64,000 nucleotides of DNA, from contig DASZRW010000019.1 of the NCBI GenBank assembly GCA_035549015.1, positions 62,001 to 126,000 of the forward strand, read 5' to 3'. Below are positions 16,227-25,409 of the stretch, piece by piece (position 1 is the first letter of the stretch; each line of letters begins with the position of its first letter). The notes beneath the pieces are model-generated. The model saw nothing but the letters and a program-made list of their open reading frames with translations. It was not told the DNA's origin and made no database searches. The position numbers and the translations under genes are program-made. The DNA is from JAFDZV01 sp035549015 (GTDB lineage Bacteria; Bacteroidota; Ignavibacteria; OLB7).

Positions 16227-18542
16227 CTATTCCCACTCCACCTGTTCAGACTCGCAGAGCACTGCGTTCAGATCGTTGAAGAATACCTGCTTCGGCTTCA
16301 ACGGCATCGGTGGGAGCTGCGGCTGCGCATGCGGCCCCTTCACCAGCACGCGCATACGTGCCAGCCGGCCATCGCCGAAGTCGATCTTGAGCGGAACGTA
16401 CATCTGAAAATCATCCGGCACGTTTGTCTGGTCCACGCGCAGCTGCAGGCGGAATTTCCCGTCGGGAGCATCGTCCACCCTGTAGGACCATTTATAGGAG
16501 GGAACGTCCGTTCCATACACCCACTGCTTGAAGAACCAGTCCATCGATGTGCCGGCGTATTTCTCCACCGTCTTCCGGAAATCCTCCGTTGAAGCGGAGC
16601 GGCCGCGATATGTCGCAAAGAAGTCGCGCATTGCGCCGAGGTACTTATCCTCCTTCATGGTCTGGAGATCCAGCATCATTATCCGAAGCATGTGCAGCAC
16701 CCATGCCCCCTTGCGATAGACGATCAGATCGTAGTCTCCGTCGGTACTGCTGCTGCTTGTGCGATACCCCAGCCATATCGGCCCCGCCTGCTGCCCGTTT
16801 CCGAAAATCGATTTCCGGTTTCCCAGGATCTGCCTGCGGTATTCATCGAGCCGCTTGAAGAACTTGTCGTTATCCTTCAGCACCGCCTGCATGTACATCA
16901 GTCCGGAATATTCGGCGAAGCCCTCGCTCAGCCATTGGTCGTGATAGGTGCTGAAGTCCAGGCCGATCCCCCACCACTGATGCGCAACCTCGTGCGAGCG
17001 GAATATCTCGTGGGTACCGGATTCGTTGTTCCGATCGAACGTGGAGACGGAGAGGTGAATGAGGCCGGGGAACGCCTCGCCGTGCGCCTCCGGAATTTCG
17101 GTCGCATTGAAATTCGGGACATCCAGTTTCCCGAACAGATATTCGAAGAACCTGACGCTGTGCTCAACGTCCCAGCCGATCTGCTCCGTTGCCCCGCGCG
17201 ATGAATGAATTCCACGATACACGGTGATCGGAACCGTTGAATCGGTCTCCACCTTCTTCTCCTCGAACACGCCGAGGCCGAACGACGCGTTCCGCGCCGG
17301 GCTTGCTGTGACCCAGTGCGACGTTGTTACGCCGTCCTGTTCTTCGGTTCCCTTCAATGCTCCGATGCTTGCCAGCTTCAGGCTCGAGGGGATGTGGAAT
17401 GTGAGATCGAAGAGCGCCCGGTTCTTGTCGTCGCACTGCGGATACCATCCGATGGAGGAATGCATCACGATCCAATCCTCCGCGCGATCGAAGAACCGTC
17501 CGTGATAGTGAAGCCGGAACGATCCCGATGCAAGCCCGGCACTGCTGGTTCGCATCCAGAGGCCTCCATCCCCGGTCTGGTAGTATTCGATGCGTTCCCC
17601 GTTCCCCCACGACGCCGAGTCCACCGCCAACTCCGGCTCCAGCGTGAAGAGAACCCACCGGCTCTCCCTGGCGGGAGCCTTGAACGCCACATCGCACCGT
17701 GCTGCCAGCTCCAGACTGGTGGCGATCGAGCAATCGATCGTATAGCGTTCCACGTTCAACAGAGGCCGTGCGTCCTCCACGCGACGTGCCCCGGATCCCT
17801 GGCGCGGGAAGGAGTTCACCAGCTCGCGGAAGGGTGCGTTGTGCTGGTTCACGCCGCGGTGCATGAAGAGCACTTCCTCGTTTTCGAAGCTGCCGACGTA
17901 CGGATTGATCTCGAAGAAGAATGGATCGCCGCCGTCGGGTGTGAACTGCGAGTAGAAGAGACCGTTGTGGTCGTCGTTGAGGAGCGCCTCCAGAAACTCA
18001 TCGTCGAACCGGTGTGTCTCGCGATCCGCCAGATATCGGAGGCAGTAACCGATCTCCGCGGCGTCCTCCGGAGCAACAGAGCCTGGAGCGAAATGCGCGG
18101 CACGCTTCAACTCATCGGCGGTGCTGTCCGCGAAGAGCAGAAACAGCCGGTTGAACGGCTGCGTCACGGCGTCGCGACCCAGCATGCGATTCAGGTGCGC
18201 GCGCTCCACCTCGGTTGGAGGAGTGAACGAGAAGCTGCCGTCGCCGGCGAACAGCGCACCGCACACGCGGCCACCGATCGGCTTGCAGAAGTAGAGTGTT
18301 CCGTGGTCCAGACGGAACGTGGCAACGTCCCGTTTGATCGTGATGCCGTTCACCCGCGCGACGTTCGCGGAGTCCGGATCGATCTGCATCAATCCGTTGT
18401 AGGCCTCCGGAAAGCCGATCGCCTTCGGAAAGCCGAGCGCCTCCGGGGCCGGGTGCTGGACTGGTGCTCCGCCATGTTGTGCGTGTGCAATGCCGGCTGC
18501 CAGCAACAACACGCAGGGGAGAATTCGTTGAACGATGTTCAT
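16227..18542 (-). CDS. M1-family metallopeptidase, exported
   Basis: The product has 771 residues with a signal peptide (VQRILPCVLLLAAGIAHAQ). The zinc motif is HEVAHQ, with ligands His517 and His521, catalytic Glu518 and third ligand Glu540 in WLSEGFAEY (18-residue spacing, as in M1). The usual GxMEN exopeptidase motif is replaced by AHGEAFPGLIHLS, as in a Bacteroidota/Acidobacteriota M1 branch. A catalytic-Tyr block YRKGAWVLHML follows. The C-terminal 120 residues form a beta-sandwich. GGAG before ATG 18542 supports the start. It probably trims peptides in the periplasm; exopeptidase specificity is not certain. Confidence 0.88.
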   Translation of the reverse strand: MNIVQRILPCVLLLAAGIAHAQHGGAPVQHPAPEALGFPKAIGFPEAYNGLMQIDPDSANVARVNGITIKRDVATFRLDHGTLYFCKPIGGRVCGALFAGDGSFSFTPPTEVERAHLNRMLGRDAVTQPFNRLFLLFADSTADELKRAAHFAPGSVAPEDAAEIGYCLRYLADRETHRFDDEFLEALLNDDHNGLFYSQFTPDGGDPFFFEINPYVGSFENEEVLFMHRGVNQHNAPFRELVNSFPRQGSGARRVEDARPLLNVERYTIDCSIATSLELAARCDVAFKAPARESRWVLFTLEPELAVDSASWGNGERIEYYQTGDGGLWMRTSSAGLASGSFRLHYHGRFFDRAEDWIVMHSSIGWYPQCDDKNRALFDLTFHIPSSLKLASIGALKGTEEQDGVTTSHWVTASPARNASFGLGVFEEKKVETDSTVPITVYRGIHSSRGATEQIGWDVEHSVRFFEYLFGKLDVPNFNATEIPEAHGEAFPGLIHLSVSTFDRNNESGTHEIFRSHEVAHQWWGIGLDFSTYHDQWLSEGFAEYSGLMYMQAVLKDNDKFFKRLDEYRRQILGNRKSIFGNGQQAGPIWLGYRTSSSSTDGDYDLIVYRKGAWVLHMLRIMMLDLQTMKEDKYLGAMRDFFATYRGRSASTEDFRKTVEKYAGTSMDWFFKQWVYGTDVPSYKWSYRVDDAPDGKFRLQLRVDQTNVPDDFQMYVPLKIDFGDGRLARMRVLVKGPHAQPQLPPMPLKPKQVFFNDLNAVLCESEQVEWE

Positions 18543-18644
18543 GGAACTCCGCTAATCGTTGTAATGGCACAACCGTACCGCTACGCCGCGCGGCACGCTG
18601 AACTGTATGTTCACCACATCATCGTACGATCGCATTCCCTCCGC

Positions 18645-19811
18645 TCACAGCTCGTGAACGGAGTGCTCGAAGTGAATTCCCTCGGCTTCCAACTCCGCCA
18701 TCATCCGGTCGTAGAGCGGACCGGTGATCAGCGCCTCCGATGTATGAAGCCCGGTTGCCCTGATATCACCCCGGCCAACCATGCGCGCCGCGATGGCTCC
18801 GGTAAAGGCCGTTGTCCGGGCCATGGAGGTGAAGCCGTGAACGCGGTCGTAGCGATCAACCATATCCACCCGGTGCATGATCCGCCTGCCGTCGCGCATG
18901 CCCACTACCTCCACGCGGAAGAGTGTGATATCCTCCTCCCCATCGTGCAGTGTCACATGCGGCGCAAGCACGGAATCAACCACCTGCTTCGGTATCACCG
19001 GCACGCCGCCAACATCGATCGGAGCCGTGCCCAGCAGGCCGAGATCCAGAAGCACCGTGGCCTTGGCCGCATAACCGGGCCAGCGAATCGTTTTCTGGGT
19101 TCCCTCGGTGATGTCCCGGAACTCGTCCATCTCGAGAAGCCACGGCATCATCCCTTCGTGCCACGCCTCGCATTCACCCACGCCTGCAAGCTCCAGCATC
19201 TCGACACCGGAATACCGCGCCACGTGCTGCGCAACTCCCTGCTCCACATCGAGCGCGGTGGTGTTCCGAAGCGGAAGCTGCGTGCCGCCGAACACGATCT
19301 TGTAGCCGAGGGGCCCGGTAGGCACGGCCGGCACTCCACCGCACTTGATATGCAGTTCGCTCACGCTGTCCAGGTCGCCCGCCAGCCTGCGCGCAACGAT
19401 CTCCGTGAGCCCGGGCTCCAGGCCGCACCCGAGGAATATCAGGCATCCGGCGGCCTCCGCCTGCTGCCTCAGCACGGGGAGATCGTCATCGCCGGGAATG
19501 GCGAAATCCACGATCGGCACATGGGCCTCGAGCGCCGCGGCAAACGCCAGCATGCTTGCTCCCCACGGCAGCGCCGCCATGATGACGTCGAACCCGGCGA
19601 ACAGCTTCACGGCGCTCGCATGCTCCGCCAGATCCAGCTGCACGCCATGCAGCCTGGCGGCTCCATCGTACTGCGCAAGCCTGGCGAGCGCCGCATCCAG
19701 CCGGCCGCGATCGCGGTCGCAGATACACACGCTGGTGACATCGGGGTCGTTGATGGCATTGTATGCCGCGGCCGGACCCATGAGCCCGCTGCCAAGGATC
19801 AGAATCTTCAT
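18645..19811 (-). CDS. Saccharopine dehydrogenase-like oxidoreductase
   Basis: The 388-residue protein begins with an NAD(P)-binding Rossmann motif (ILGSGLMGPAAAYN). The saccharopine dehydrogenase/carboxynorspermidine reductase fold follows: VIMAALPWGASM, GLEPGLTEIVARRL and a C-terminal domain ending near HEL. Family members oxidise saccharopine to an amino acid and aminoadipate semialdehyde, or act in polyamine synthesis. No lysine-ketoglutarate reductase gene is adjacent, so the substrate is open. It lies upstream of the M1 peptidase gene on the same strand (about 100-base gap). Confidence 0.8.
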   Translation of the reverse strand: MKILILGSGLMGPAAAYNAINDPDVTSVCICDRDRGRLDAALARLAQYDGAARLHGVQLDLAEHASAVKLFAGFDVIMAALPWGASMLAFAAALEAHVPIVDFAIPGDDDLPVLRQQAEAAGCLIFLGCGLEPGLTEIVARRLAGDLDSVSELHIKCGGVPAVPTGPLGYKIVFGGTQLPLRNTTALDVEQGVAQHVARYSGVEMLELAGVGECEAWHEGMMPWLLEMDEFRDITEGTQKTIRWPGYAAKATVLLDLGLLGTAPIDVGGVPVIPKQVVDSVLAPHVTLHDGEEDITLFRVEVVGMRDGRRIMHRVDMVDRYDRVHGFTSMARTTAFTGAIAARMVGRGDIRATGLHTSEALITGPLYDRMMAELEAEGIHFEHSVHEL

Positions 19812-19910
19812 GCTGGTTCTGGTATGTCGTAATGAGGGATTCGTCCGCGAGATACTGCGGCACGTGTGGTATGCAATGTCGACGCCGCCGAGAGGTGCGA
19901 AGATACGAGC

Positions 19911-20309
19911 TCAATGCTCACGATGAATGATCCATCCGTTCGCGACCTGAGCGAAGCCGATGTGCGGATAATACCCGGCAGCCTGGGGGGCAGCCAGCAA
20001 CAGCAGCATCGCTTCCGGGCCGATCGCCTTCTGCACCTCACGGATCAACTCCCGGCCGATCCCGCGCCGCTGATACTCCGCATCGACGGCCAGATCGGAG
20101 AGGTAGCAGCAGTAGCTGAAGTCGGTGAGAGCACGGGCTATCCCAACCAGGCGGCCTCCGTCTCTGGCGGTGATCACGAGATTGGCATTGGCCACCATGC
20201 GGGCGATGCGGCCGATGTCCTCAGCCGGTCTGTTGATCCCCGAGGCCCGGAACAACCCGGCAACGGACTCGGCGGAGACATCCGGCTCAACGGCGTACTG
20301 GATCATCAT
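19911..20309 (-). CDS. GNAT-family N-acetyltransferase
   Basis: The 132-residue enzyme is of the usual GNAT length. The acetyl-CoA pyrophosphate loop is QRRGIG in AEYQRRGIGRELI, preceded by the strand YLSDLAVD. The C-terminal PQAAGYYPHIGF block is typical of the family. The open frame extends to 20441, but the upstream part is Arg/Pro-rich noise; ATG 20309 (or 20306) gives a standard GNAT start. Its substrate is unknown; free amines or small molecules are plausible. Confidence 0.82.
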   Translation of the reverse strand: MMIQYAVEPDVSAESVAGLFRASGINRPAEDIGRIARMVANANLVITARDGGRLVGIARALTDFSYCCYLSDLAVDAEYQRRGIGRELIREVQKAIGPEAMLLLLAAPQAAGYYPHIGFAQVANGWIIHREH

Positions 20310-20441
20310 GGGCGGGAGTCGATACTGGTTCACGGCATGCGCACAACCTGCGCCCGGGCGAGGCGGGAGCCTCCCCGCACACATTTGCAGGAAGCGAACA
20401 TACCATTCCTGCCGGCAACGCACGTTGCCGGCGGCGTTCAT

Positions 20442-22748
20442 TCAGAACTCGGCGCTAATCCCGATCGATGGAAGAATCCCGATCTGATTGTTCTCCGTGT
20501 CCGGCCCGTTCAACCGGGCATTCCATCTCGGGGCCAGAGGGTTCTTCCGATTGTAGACGTTCTGCACGTCGACGTAGGTAATCAGGCTCCATGAGTCGAA
20601 CGGCCAGCGCCGGTCCACACGAACATCCAGCGCATGCGACGATGCCAGGCGAAGCGCGTTGTACTGTGACGTGACAAGGTAACCGAATGCCGGGTCGCCC
20701 GTGGAAGCCACCGGAGTATACGGCCGGCCGGTAGCGAGACGGAATTTGAATCCAACCTCCCACCGATCATCGGGCTGGTAACCGCCGCTGACATTGAAGA
20801 TCAACTGCTGATCGTAGTTGCCGGGCCGCTCCACGCCATCCAGTGCGGTGAAGAGCGAACGCCCCAGCGACAGGCTCACCAGGCCGTAGCAGCGCACGGC
20901 GGAGAGTTTCTTCTGCAGCAGCAGCTCGACACCGTACGCCCGGCCCGTTCCGCCGCTGGTAAGGGGATCGATTCCGAACGACGCAAAGCCCTCATCCGCC
21001 CCACCGAATCCCGCCCCCGTATTGGCAAGCAGCAGGAACGGCCGCGACACAGCCGCGGGATAGTCACCATAGGCCTTGTAGTATCCTTCAAGGCTCACGC
21101 GCACGTCCTCCGCAAGCACGCGATCGACGCCGAGAACGAACACGTCCGTTCGGATATCGCGCAGCTTGCGATTGTCGTCGTTTGCCACGAGCCAGATGTA
21201 TGATGGCGATTGATAGTATCGGCCGGCCGAGGCGGTTACGGTGGAACGCTCGTCGACGGACTGGCTCAGCGAGCCACGCAACGATGCAGCGGTTCGATTG
21301 GAGATGCCGGAGAAGTAGTCGATGCGCCCTCCCACTACCGCCCGCATTCCCCAGGGGAAGCCATGTGCCAGCTGCACGTAGGCCTCACCCTTGAGGAATC
21401 GATCCGCGAGCGATACATCGAGCGGCGCGGCCGGCCGGGCCAGGAAGAGCGCGGCGTCGAAGCCGATCGTCCGCGCCCCGGCTCCAACGGAAAGTTCCGT
21501 TGCCTCCGCCAGGTCGAGCTGCGCGTCCAGTCTCAGATTTATCTCATCCTCCGTGGAACTGTCCGTGAACACCGGCATCAGGAGGGAGTCGCTCTGCCGG
21601 AACCGATAGGTCACGAGCGTACGGCCAAGCGTTGCGTTCAGATATCCACCGGAGAAGAGATGATTCCAGGTTACGCCCGCCACCAACTGGTTCTGCGAGT
21701 TGTCGAGTATGCGGGAATTGTCGAAACGAGCGTCGGCGTTGTCGTTGAACTGCTTCACGCGATCGATGGCACCGATGGCGAGAACGGAAAGCCGGTCGTT
21801 CCTCCCGAGACGATAGCTCACCTTGCCGAGCAGATCCCAATACTCCGGCACGAACGAGAGGCCTGCGGCACGGAAGATGAAGTCCAGATAGCTGCGCCGC
21901 ACGGAGGCGAGGTAGGAGCCGGAGCCCGTTACCGATCCCTCCACGTTCAGACCGAATTGAGAGGCGGAGATGGTTGCCTTGCCGCCGAAGCGATCGTCAC
22001 GGCCATCGCGAAGGTCGATCGTGAGCACACTCGAGATGCGATCGCCATACTGCGCGCCGAACCCGCCGGAGGAGAACGTAACGGATTGCACGAAGTCCAG
22101 GTTCACGAACGAGAGCGGGCCGCCGCCGGAACCCTGTGTGCCGAAGTGGTTGATATTCGGTACTTCGATATTGTCGATCAGGAAGAGATTCTCCGACGGC
22201 GCTCCGCCGCGCACGAGCAGATCGTTCCGGCCGTTCTGCGCCTGCGCAACGCCTGGGAGCGTGGAGACGCCGCGCACGACATCCTCGAAGCCCCCGGGCA
22301 ATCTGCGGATCTCCTCACCTCCCAGCGTCTGCCGGCTGGCAGCGGCATCCAGATCGCGCTGGAAGTATTCCGGGCGAACCACAACCTCACCCTGGAGCGA
22401 TGGCTGGGGAATCATTGCCACATCGAGCGTTGCCGGCCGCACTGCGTTCACTGCCACGTCGGTCTTCACAACCGCCTCGTATCCAACCGAGGAGAATCGG
22501 ATCCGGTACGATCCCGGCTGGAGATCGAACAGGCGGTATCGCCCTGCAGCGTCCGTCACGGTCCCGATTTTCGATTGCAGCACCTGTACCGTAACGCCGG
22601 CAAGCGGCTCGTGCGTGGTGTTGTCGACCACGGTTCCGGCAACGCACAGCCTTCGTTCCCCCGCGCTCTGCGCTGCGAGCGGAACACGGACAGCCGCCAC
22701 GAGAATCGTGGCGAGCGCTGCGAACAGGAAATACCGGTGCTGGGTCAT
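20442..22748 (-). CDS. TonB-dependent receptor with carboxypeptidase-regulatory-like domain
   Basis: The 768-residue outer-membrane protein starts with a signal peptide (MTQHRYFLFAALATILVAAV). A carboxypeptidase-regulatory-like domain follows at about 33-115 (GTVVDNTTHEPLAGVTVQVL). The plug domain holds GFEDVVRGVSTLPGVAQ and LLVRGGAPSENLFLIDNIEV, and a beta-barrel ends with the outer-membrane signature GISAEF. It has no SusD partner gene, so it probably imports a siderophore, metal chelate or similar molecule rather than a glycan. Its energy would come from the ExbBD-TonB system. The frame opens earlier (22907), but the signal peptide sets ATG 22748. Confidence 0.9.
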   Translation of the reverse strand: MTQHRYFLFAALATILVAAVRVPLAAQSAGERRLCVAGTVVDNTTHEPLAGVTVQVLQSKIGTVTDAAGRYRLFDLQPGSYRIRFSSVGYEAVVKTDVAVNAVRPATLDVAMIPQPSLQGEVVVRPEYFQRDLDAAASRQTLGGEEIRRLPGGFEDVVRGVSTLPGVAQAQNGRNDLLVRGGAPSENLFLIDNIEVPNINHFGTQGSGGGPLSFVNLDFVQSVTFSSGGFGAQYGDRISSVLTIDLRDGRDDRFGGKATISASQFGLNVEGSVTGSGSYLASVRRSYLDFIFRAAGLSFVPEYWDLLGKVSYRLGRNDRLSVLAIGAIDRVKQFNDNADARFDNSRILDNSQNQLVAGVTWNHLFSGGYLNATLGRTLVTYRFRQSDSLLMPVFTDSSTEDEINLRLDAQLDLAEATELSVGAGARTIGFDAALFLARPAAPLDVSLADRFLKGEAYVQLAHGFPWGMRAVVGGRIDYFSGISNRTAASLRGSLSQSVDERSTVTASAGRYYQSPSYIWLVANDDNRKLRDIRTDVFVLGVDRVLAEDVRVSLEGYYKAYGDYPAAVSRPFLLLANTGAGFGGADEGFASFGIDPLTSGGTGRAYGVELLLQKKLSAVRCYGLVSLSLGRSLFTALDGVERPGNYDQQLIFNVSGGYQPDDRWEVGFKFRLATGRPYTPVASTGDPAFGYLVTSQYNALRLASSHALDVRVDRRWPFDSWSLITYVDVQNVYNRKNPLAPRWNARLNGPDTENNQIGILPSIGISAEF

Positions 22749-23129
22749 CGGGTATACTGTCGAATGAATCCGCTGCCGACATGCTCGCGAGCGAACATCC
22801 ATGCCGGCATCCCGCTCCTTCGGCGCTCTGCGGCCCATGGCATCGCGAAGCGATGGGGAGCGCCTCCCGGCCCCATGTCGCACCACGATCGATGCACAGG
22901 GACCCACGACAGCCGGCGATCGCCGCGGAGAGCCCGCTGCGCACGGCCGGCAGGCCCGCTTACGGAGGCAGATATCGCACAGCGAGAGGTCAAAATTTAT
23001 CTTGACAACGAAAAATTCTTGTGGCGCCGCATTGTAGCGAATCGTAAGTTTCTCGTTGCGGGTTCATCCCGAGGTCCAAAACAAGGGAACGGCCCGCATT
23101 CCCTGTGAACATTTTCCTGAGGTCCAACA
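22749..23129. other. Divergent, partly AT-rich regulatory region
   Basis: These 381 bases separate the minus-strand receptor gene from the plus-strand small gene. The right half (about 22990-23055) is AT-rich against the genome background and holds the tentative promoter below. No other repeats are evident. Confidence 0.5.
23019..23052 (+). promoter_or_regulatory. Tentative Bacteroidota-type promoter of the small gene
   Basis: TTG (23019-23021) lies 23 bases before TAAGTTTC (23045-23052), which resembles the -33 and TAnnTTTG -7 elements of Bacteroidota but misses the final G. A TTGACA at 23002-23007 is also present without a partner -10 box. It lies about 78 bases before the small gene. Weak evidence. 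Confidence 0.22.
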
Positions 23130-23357
23130 ATGGAAATCGTTCGTCCCCATACCCCATTTTCTCACAAGAGTTGGAAGCTCCCCGTCTCTGCGGACAGGGT
23201 TGGCTCTTCCCATGAACACCAGCGGGAAGGGTTCGACTATGTCGACAGTTTTACCCGCGGCTACAGTACCGGCAAGCATGACGGTACGCTCGCCGGCCTG
23301 CTGATCGGCACGATCGCAGGGATAGCGGTAGCAATGATGCTGAGCACCATGATATAG
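23130..23357 (+). CDS. Small membrane-anchored protein, unknown function
   Basis: The product has 75 residues. GAGGT six bases before ATG is a strong ribosome site, and a strong terminator follows about 35 bases after the stop, so this is a well-formed single-gene unit. The N-terminal 50 residues are soluble, with basic/aromatic content and DYVDSFTRGYSTGKHDG. The C-terminus is one hydrophobic helix (LAGLLIGTIAGIAVAMMLST, about residues 54-73) with a GxxxA-type packing face. It is probably a tail-anchored inner-membrane protein. I do not recognise the family. Confidence 0.72.
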   Translation: MEIVRPHTPFSHKSWKLPVSADRVGSSHEHQREGFDYVDSFTRGYSTGKHDGTLAGLLIGTIAGIAVAMMLSTMI

Positions 23358-23390
23358 TGCCAGCGGATGTCTCGTCTCCTGTAAAGACTC

Positions 23391-23430
23391 AGGGGAGCTT
23401 CAGTTGCTGGAAGCTCCCCTGATGTTTTTT
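23391..23430 (+). terminator. Strong intrinsic terminator
   Basis: AGGGGAGCTTC (23391-23401) and GAAGCTCCCCT (23410-23420) form a perfect 11-base-pair stem with an eight-base loop, followed by GATGTTTTTT. It terminates the small plus-strand gene and may also stop the kynurenine operon coming from the right, although the minus side lacks a T-run. Confidence 0.9.
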
Positions 23431-23471
23431 GAAGCTGCCGTGCATGCGCGGCAACACGGTCGTCCGGCAGG

Positions 23472-24827
23472 TCAGGCGGCCGCCTGTTCGGAGGCGAGCC
23501 CAAGCAGCGCACGCGCCGCATCGCTGCCGGCCGCGATGGCCCGCTCCACGTTCTCCAGCCCCACGCGATCCAGCAGCTCATCCTGCTCGCGCGATCTCCG
23601 CAGCGCATCCGCATAACCGATCGTCGTGAACGTGACCATCGTGTAGAGCGGGATCCACCGGTCCGGGAACATGGCATGCAGCGCCGCCTCGATCCTCCGC
23701 TTCCGCTGAAATACCGGATCCACCACCTTCGAACGCATCTCCAGGAAGTTGGCAACGGCAAGGCGCGCAATCGCGTCCGAGTTCGGCTTGCGAAGCTCGT
23801 AGAACCGGTCGATCACCGTCTGCCAGTCGTCACCATGCTCTGCAAGGAGTCCATCGAGCACGCTGCAATCCTCGAAGCAGCAATTCATTCCCTGACCGTA
23901 GAACGGCACGATCGCATGGGCCGCGTCGCCGATGAGCAATGCCCAGTCGCCGACGTTCCATGGGCCGCAGAAGACCGTGCCGAGCTGCGATGTAGGGTTG
24001 CGGTTCCAGTCCTCGATGAGCGTGGGCATCAGCGGAAGCGCGTCCGGGAAATGCCGTTCGAAGTAGGCCCGCACGTCGGCATCGCTCGTGATCGCATCGA
24101 ATCCGTTCTCGCCGGCATAGGGAGCGAAGAGCGTGCAGGTGAACGTGGCGTTGGGATTCGGCAGCGCGATCATCATGAAATCGTGGCGCGGCCAGATGTG
24201 AAGCGCATGCGGCTCCATGAGGAAGGCCCCGTTCTCTCCGGGAGGAATCTCCAACTCCTTGTAGGCATGTTCCAGCCATTCCACTCTGTGCTCGAAGCCG
24301 GGCATGCCGACCATGGCGGCGCGCAGCGAGGAGTTGGCGCCGTCCGCGGCAATCAGAAGGTCCACGCCGAACGTGCGCTCCTCGCCGGTTTCGTCGTTCA
24401 CCACGGTCACGGTCCGCCGCTCCAGGTTCACGTGCGAAGCCCGGGCGCTGAAGTGAACGGTGACACCGGGCTCCCGTTCCGCCGCGTCGAGCAGCAGGAT
24501 GTTCAGGCCGGAGCGGGAGATGGAGTTGATCGCCTGCCCCTCCACGCCGTACGGCTGAAGCGTCTGCGTACCGTCCAGATCGTGAATCATCCGGCCGGGC
24601 ATCGCGATTGCGTCCGCCAGCACGGCATGATCGATCCCCGCCCCCGCAAGCGCATGAATGCCGCGCGTGGAGAGCGCGAGGTTGATGGAACGCCCGCCCC
24701 CTACATCGCGCAGCCGCATGTCCGGACGCCGTTCGTACAGATCAACGGCATATCCCCGTCGCGCAAGGTAGGTGGCGAGCAACGGCCCGGTAAGGCCGGC
24801 CCCCAGAAGTGTGATGTGTCGTGCCAT
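23472..24827 (-). CDS. kmo: Kynurenine 3-monooxygenase
   Basis: This 451-residue FAD monooxygenase converts kynurenine to 3-hydroxykynurenine with NADPH and O2. It shows the Rossmann motif GAGLTGPLLATYLARRGY, the DG motif IAADGANSSLRAAM and the GD motif LIGDAAHAIVPFYGQGMN with CFEDC, all diagnostic of KMO. The region that forms the membrane anchor in eukaryotic KMO is largely absent. ATG 24827 is chosen for the family-standard start (MARHITLLGAG) over the open frame to 24944. It is the last gene of the kynurenine operon, separated from csaA by about 230 bases, the largest gap in the operon. Confidence 0.93.
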   Translation of the reverse strand: MARHITLLGAGLTGPLLATYLARRGYAVDLYERRPDMRLRDVGGGRSINLALSTRGIHALAGAGIDHAVLADAIAMPGRMIHDLDGTQTLQPYGVEGQAINSISRSGLNILLLDAAEREPGVTVHFSARASHVNLERRTVTVVNDETGEERTFGVDLLIAADGANSSLRAAMVGMPGFEHRVEWLEHAYKELEIPPGENGAFLMEPHALHIWPRHDFMMIALPNPNATFTCTLFAPYAGENGFDAITSDADVRAYFERHFPDALPLMPTLIEDWNRNPTSQLGTVFCGPWNVGDWALLIGDAAHAIVPFYGQGMNCCFEDCSVLDGLLAEHGDDWQTVIDRFYELRKPNSDAIARLAVANFLEMRSKVVDPVFQRKRRIEAALHAMFPDRWIPLYTMVTFTTIGYADALRRSREQDELLDRVGLENVERAIAAGSDAARALLGLASEQAAA

Positions 24828-25054
24828 GATTTCGTTTACGATGCGGATGAGAGAGGAGCGGACGCGTGCAATTCGTTCGGCAGGATGATGCGAGCCTGCG
24901 ACTCGAACTCCGCATGAAATTCTTCTGTACGGTATGTCGGACAATGCTCCGGGAAGCCGTTCGATACCGCCGATCGCCCGTCACCGATCGTTCACCACGA
25001 TGCGGCGATCCATCCTCCAGCCCGCAGCATCCGTCCGGCATGCGAGCGGCCGGC

Positions 25055-25390
25055 TCACGCAAGCCGCGTGCCGTTCGGCGTGGCGCGCTCGGGAACGGCA
25101 AGCACCACCTCGCCATCGGCACGATGGAATCCCGTTACCAGCACCTCCGACATGAAGGGCCCCACCTGCCGCGGCGGGAAGTTCGTGACGCAGATCACCT
25201 GCATCCCGACAAGGCTCTCGGCAGTGTAGAGCTTCGTTATCTGCGCGCTGGAGCGCCTCATGCCCGCCTCTCCCAGATCGATCCAGAGCTTGAACGCCGG
25301 CTTGCGCGCCTCCGGGAATTCCTCGGCGCGAACGATGGTGCCAACACGTAGCTCCACACGCTCGAAATCGGTCCACGAAATCTCTGACAT
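25055..25390 (-). CDS. csaA: CsaA-type tRNA-binding domain protein
   Basis: This 111-residue OB-fold protein is of the CsaA/Trbp111 family, which binds the tRNA elbow as a dimer and has reported export-chaperone activity. Matching blocks are VELRVGTIVRAEEFPEARKP, SAQIT and LVGMQVICVTNFPPRQVG. GGAGAGGATG before ATG gives a good ribosome site. It sits between the DUF985 cupin and kmo in the kynurenine operon, with no metabolic reason visible; it may simply be carried along. Confidence 0.92.
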   Translation of the reverse strand: MSEISWTDFERVELRVGTIVRAEEFPEARKPAFKLWIDLGEAGMRRSSAQITKLYTAESLVGMQVICVTNFPPRQVGPFMSEVLVTGFHRADGEVVLAVPERATPNGTRLA

Positions 25391-25409
25391 GACATCCTCT
25401 CCAATCTGC

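Noticed and set aside
17316..19832. 838-codon open frame on the plus strand
   Set aside because: It lies antisense to the M1 peptidase and saccharopine-like genes, which have full motifs. Its translation is His/Arg-rich noise typical of high-GC shadow frames.
21210..23108. 632-codon plus-strand open frame
   Set aside because: It is antisense to the TonB-dependent receptor; no domains.
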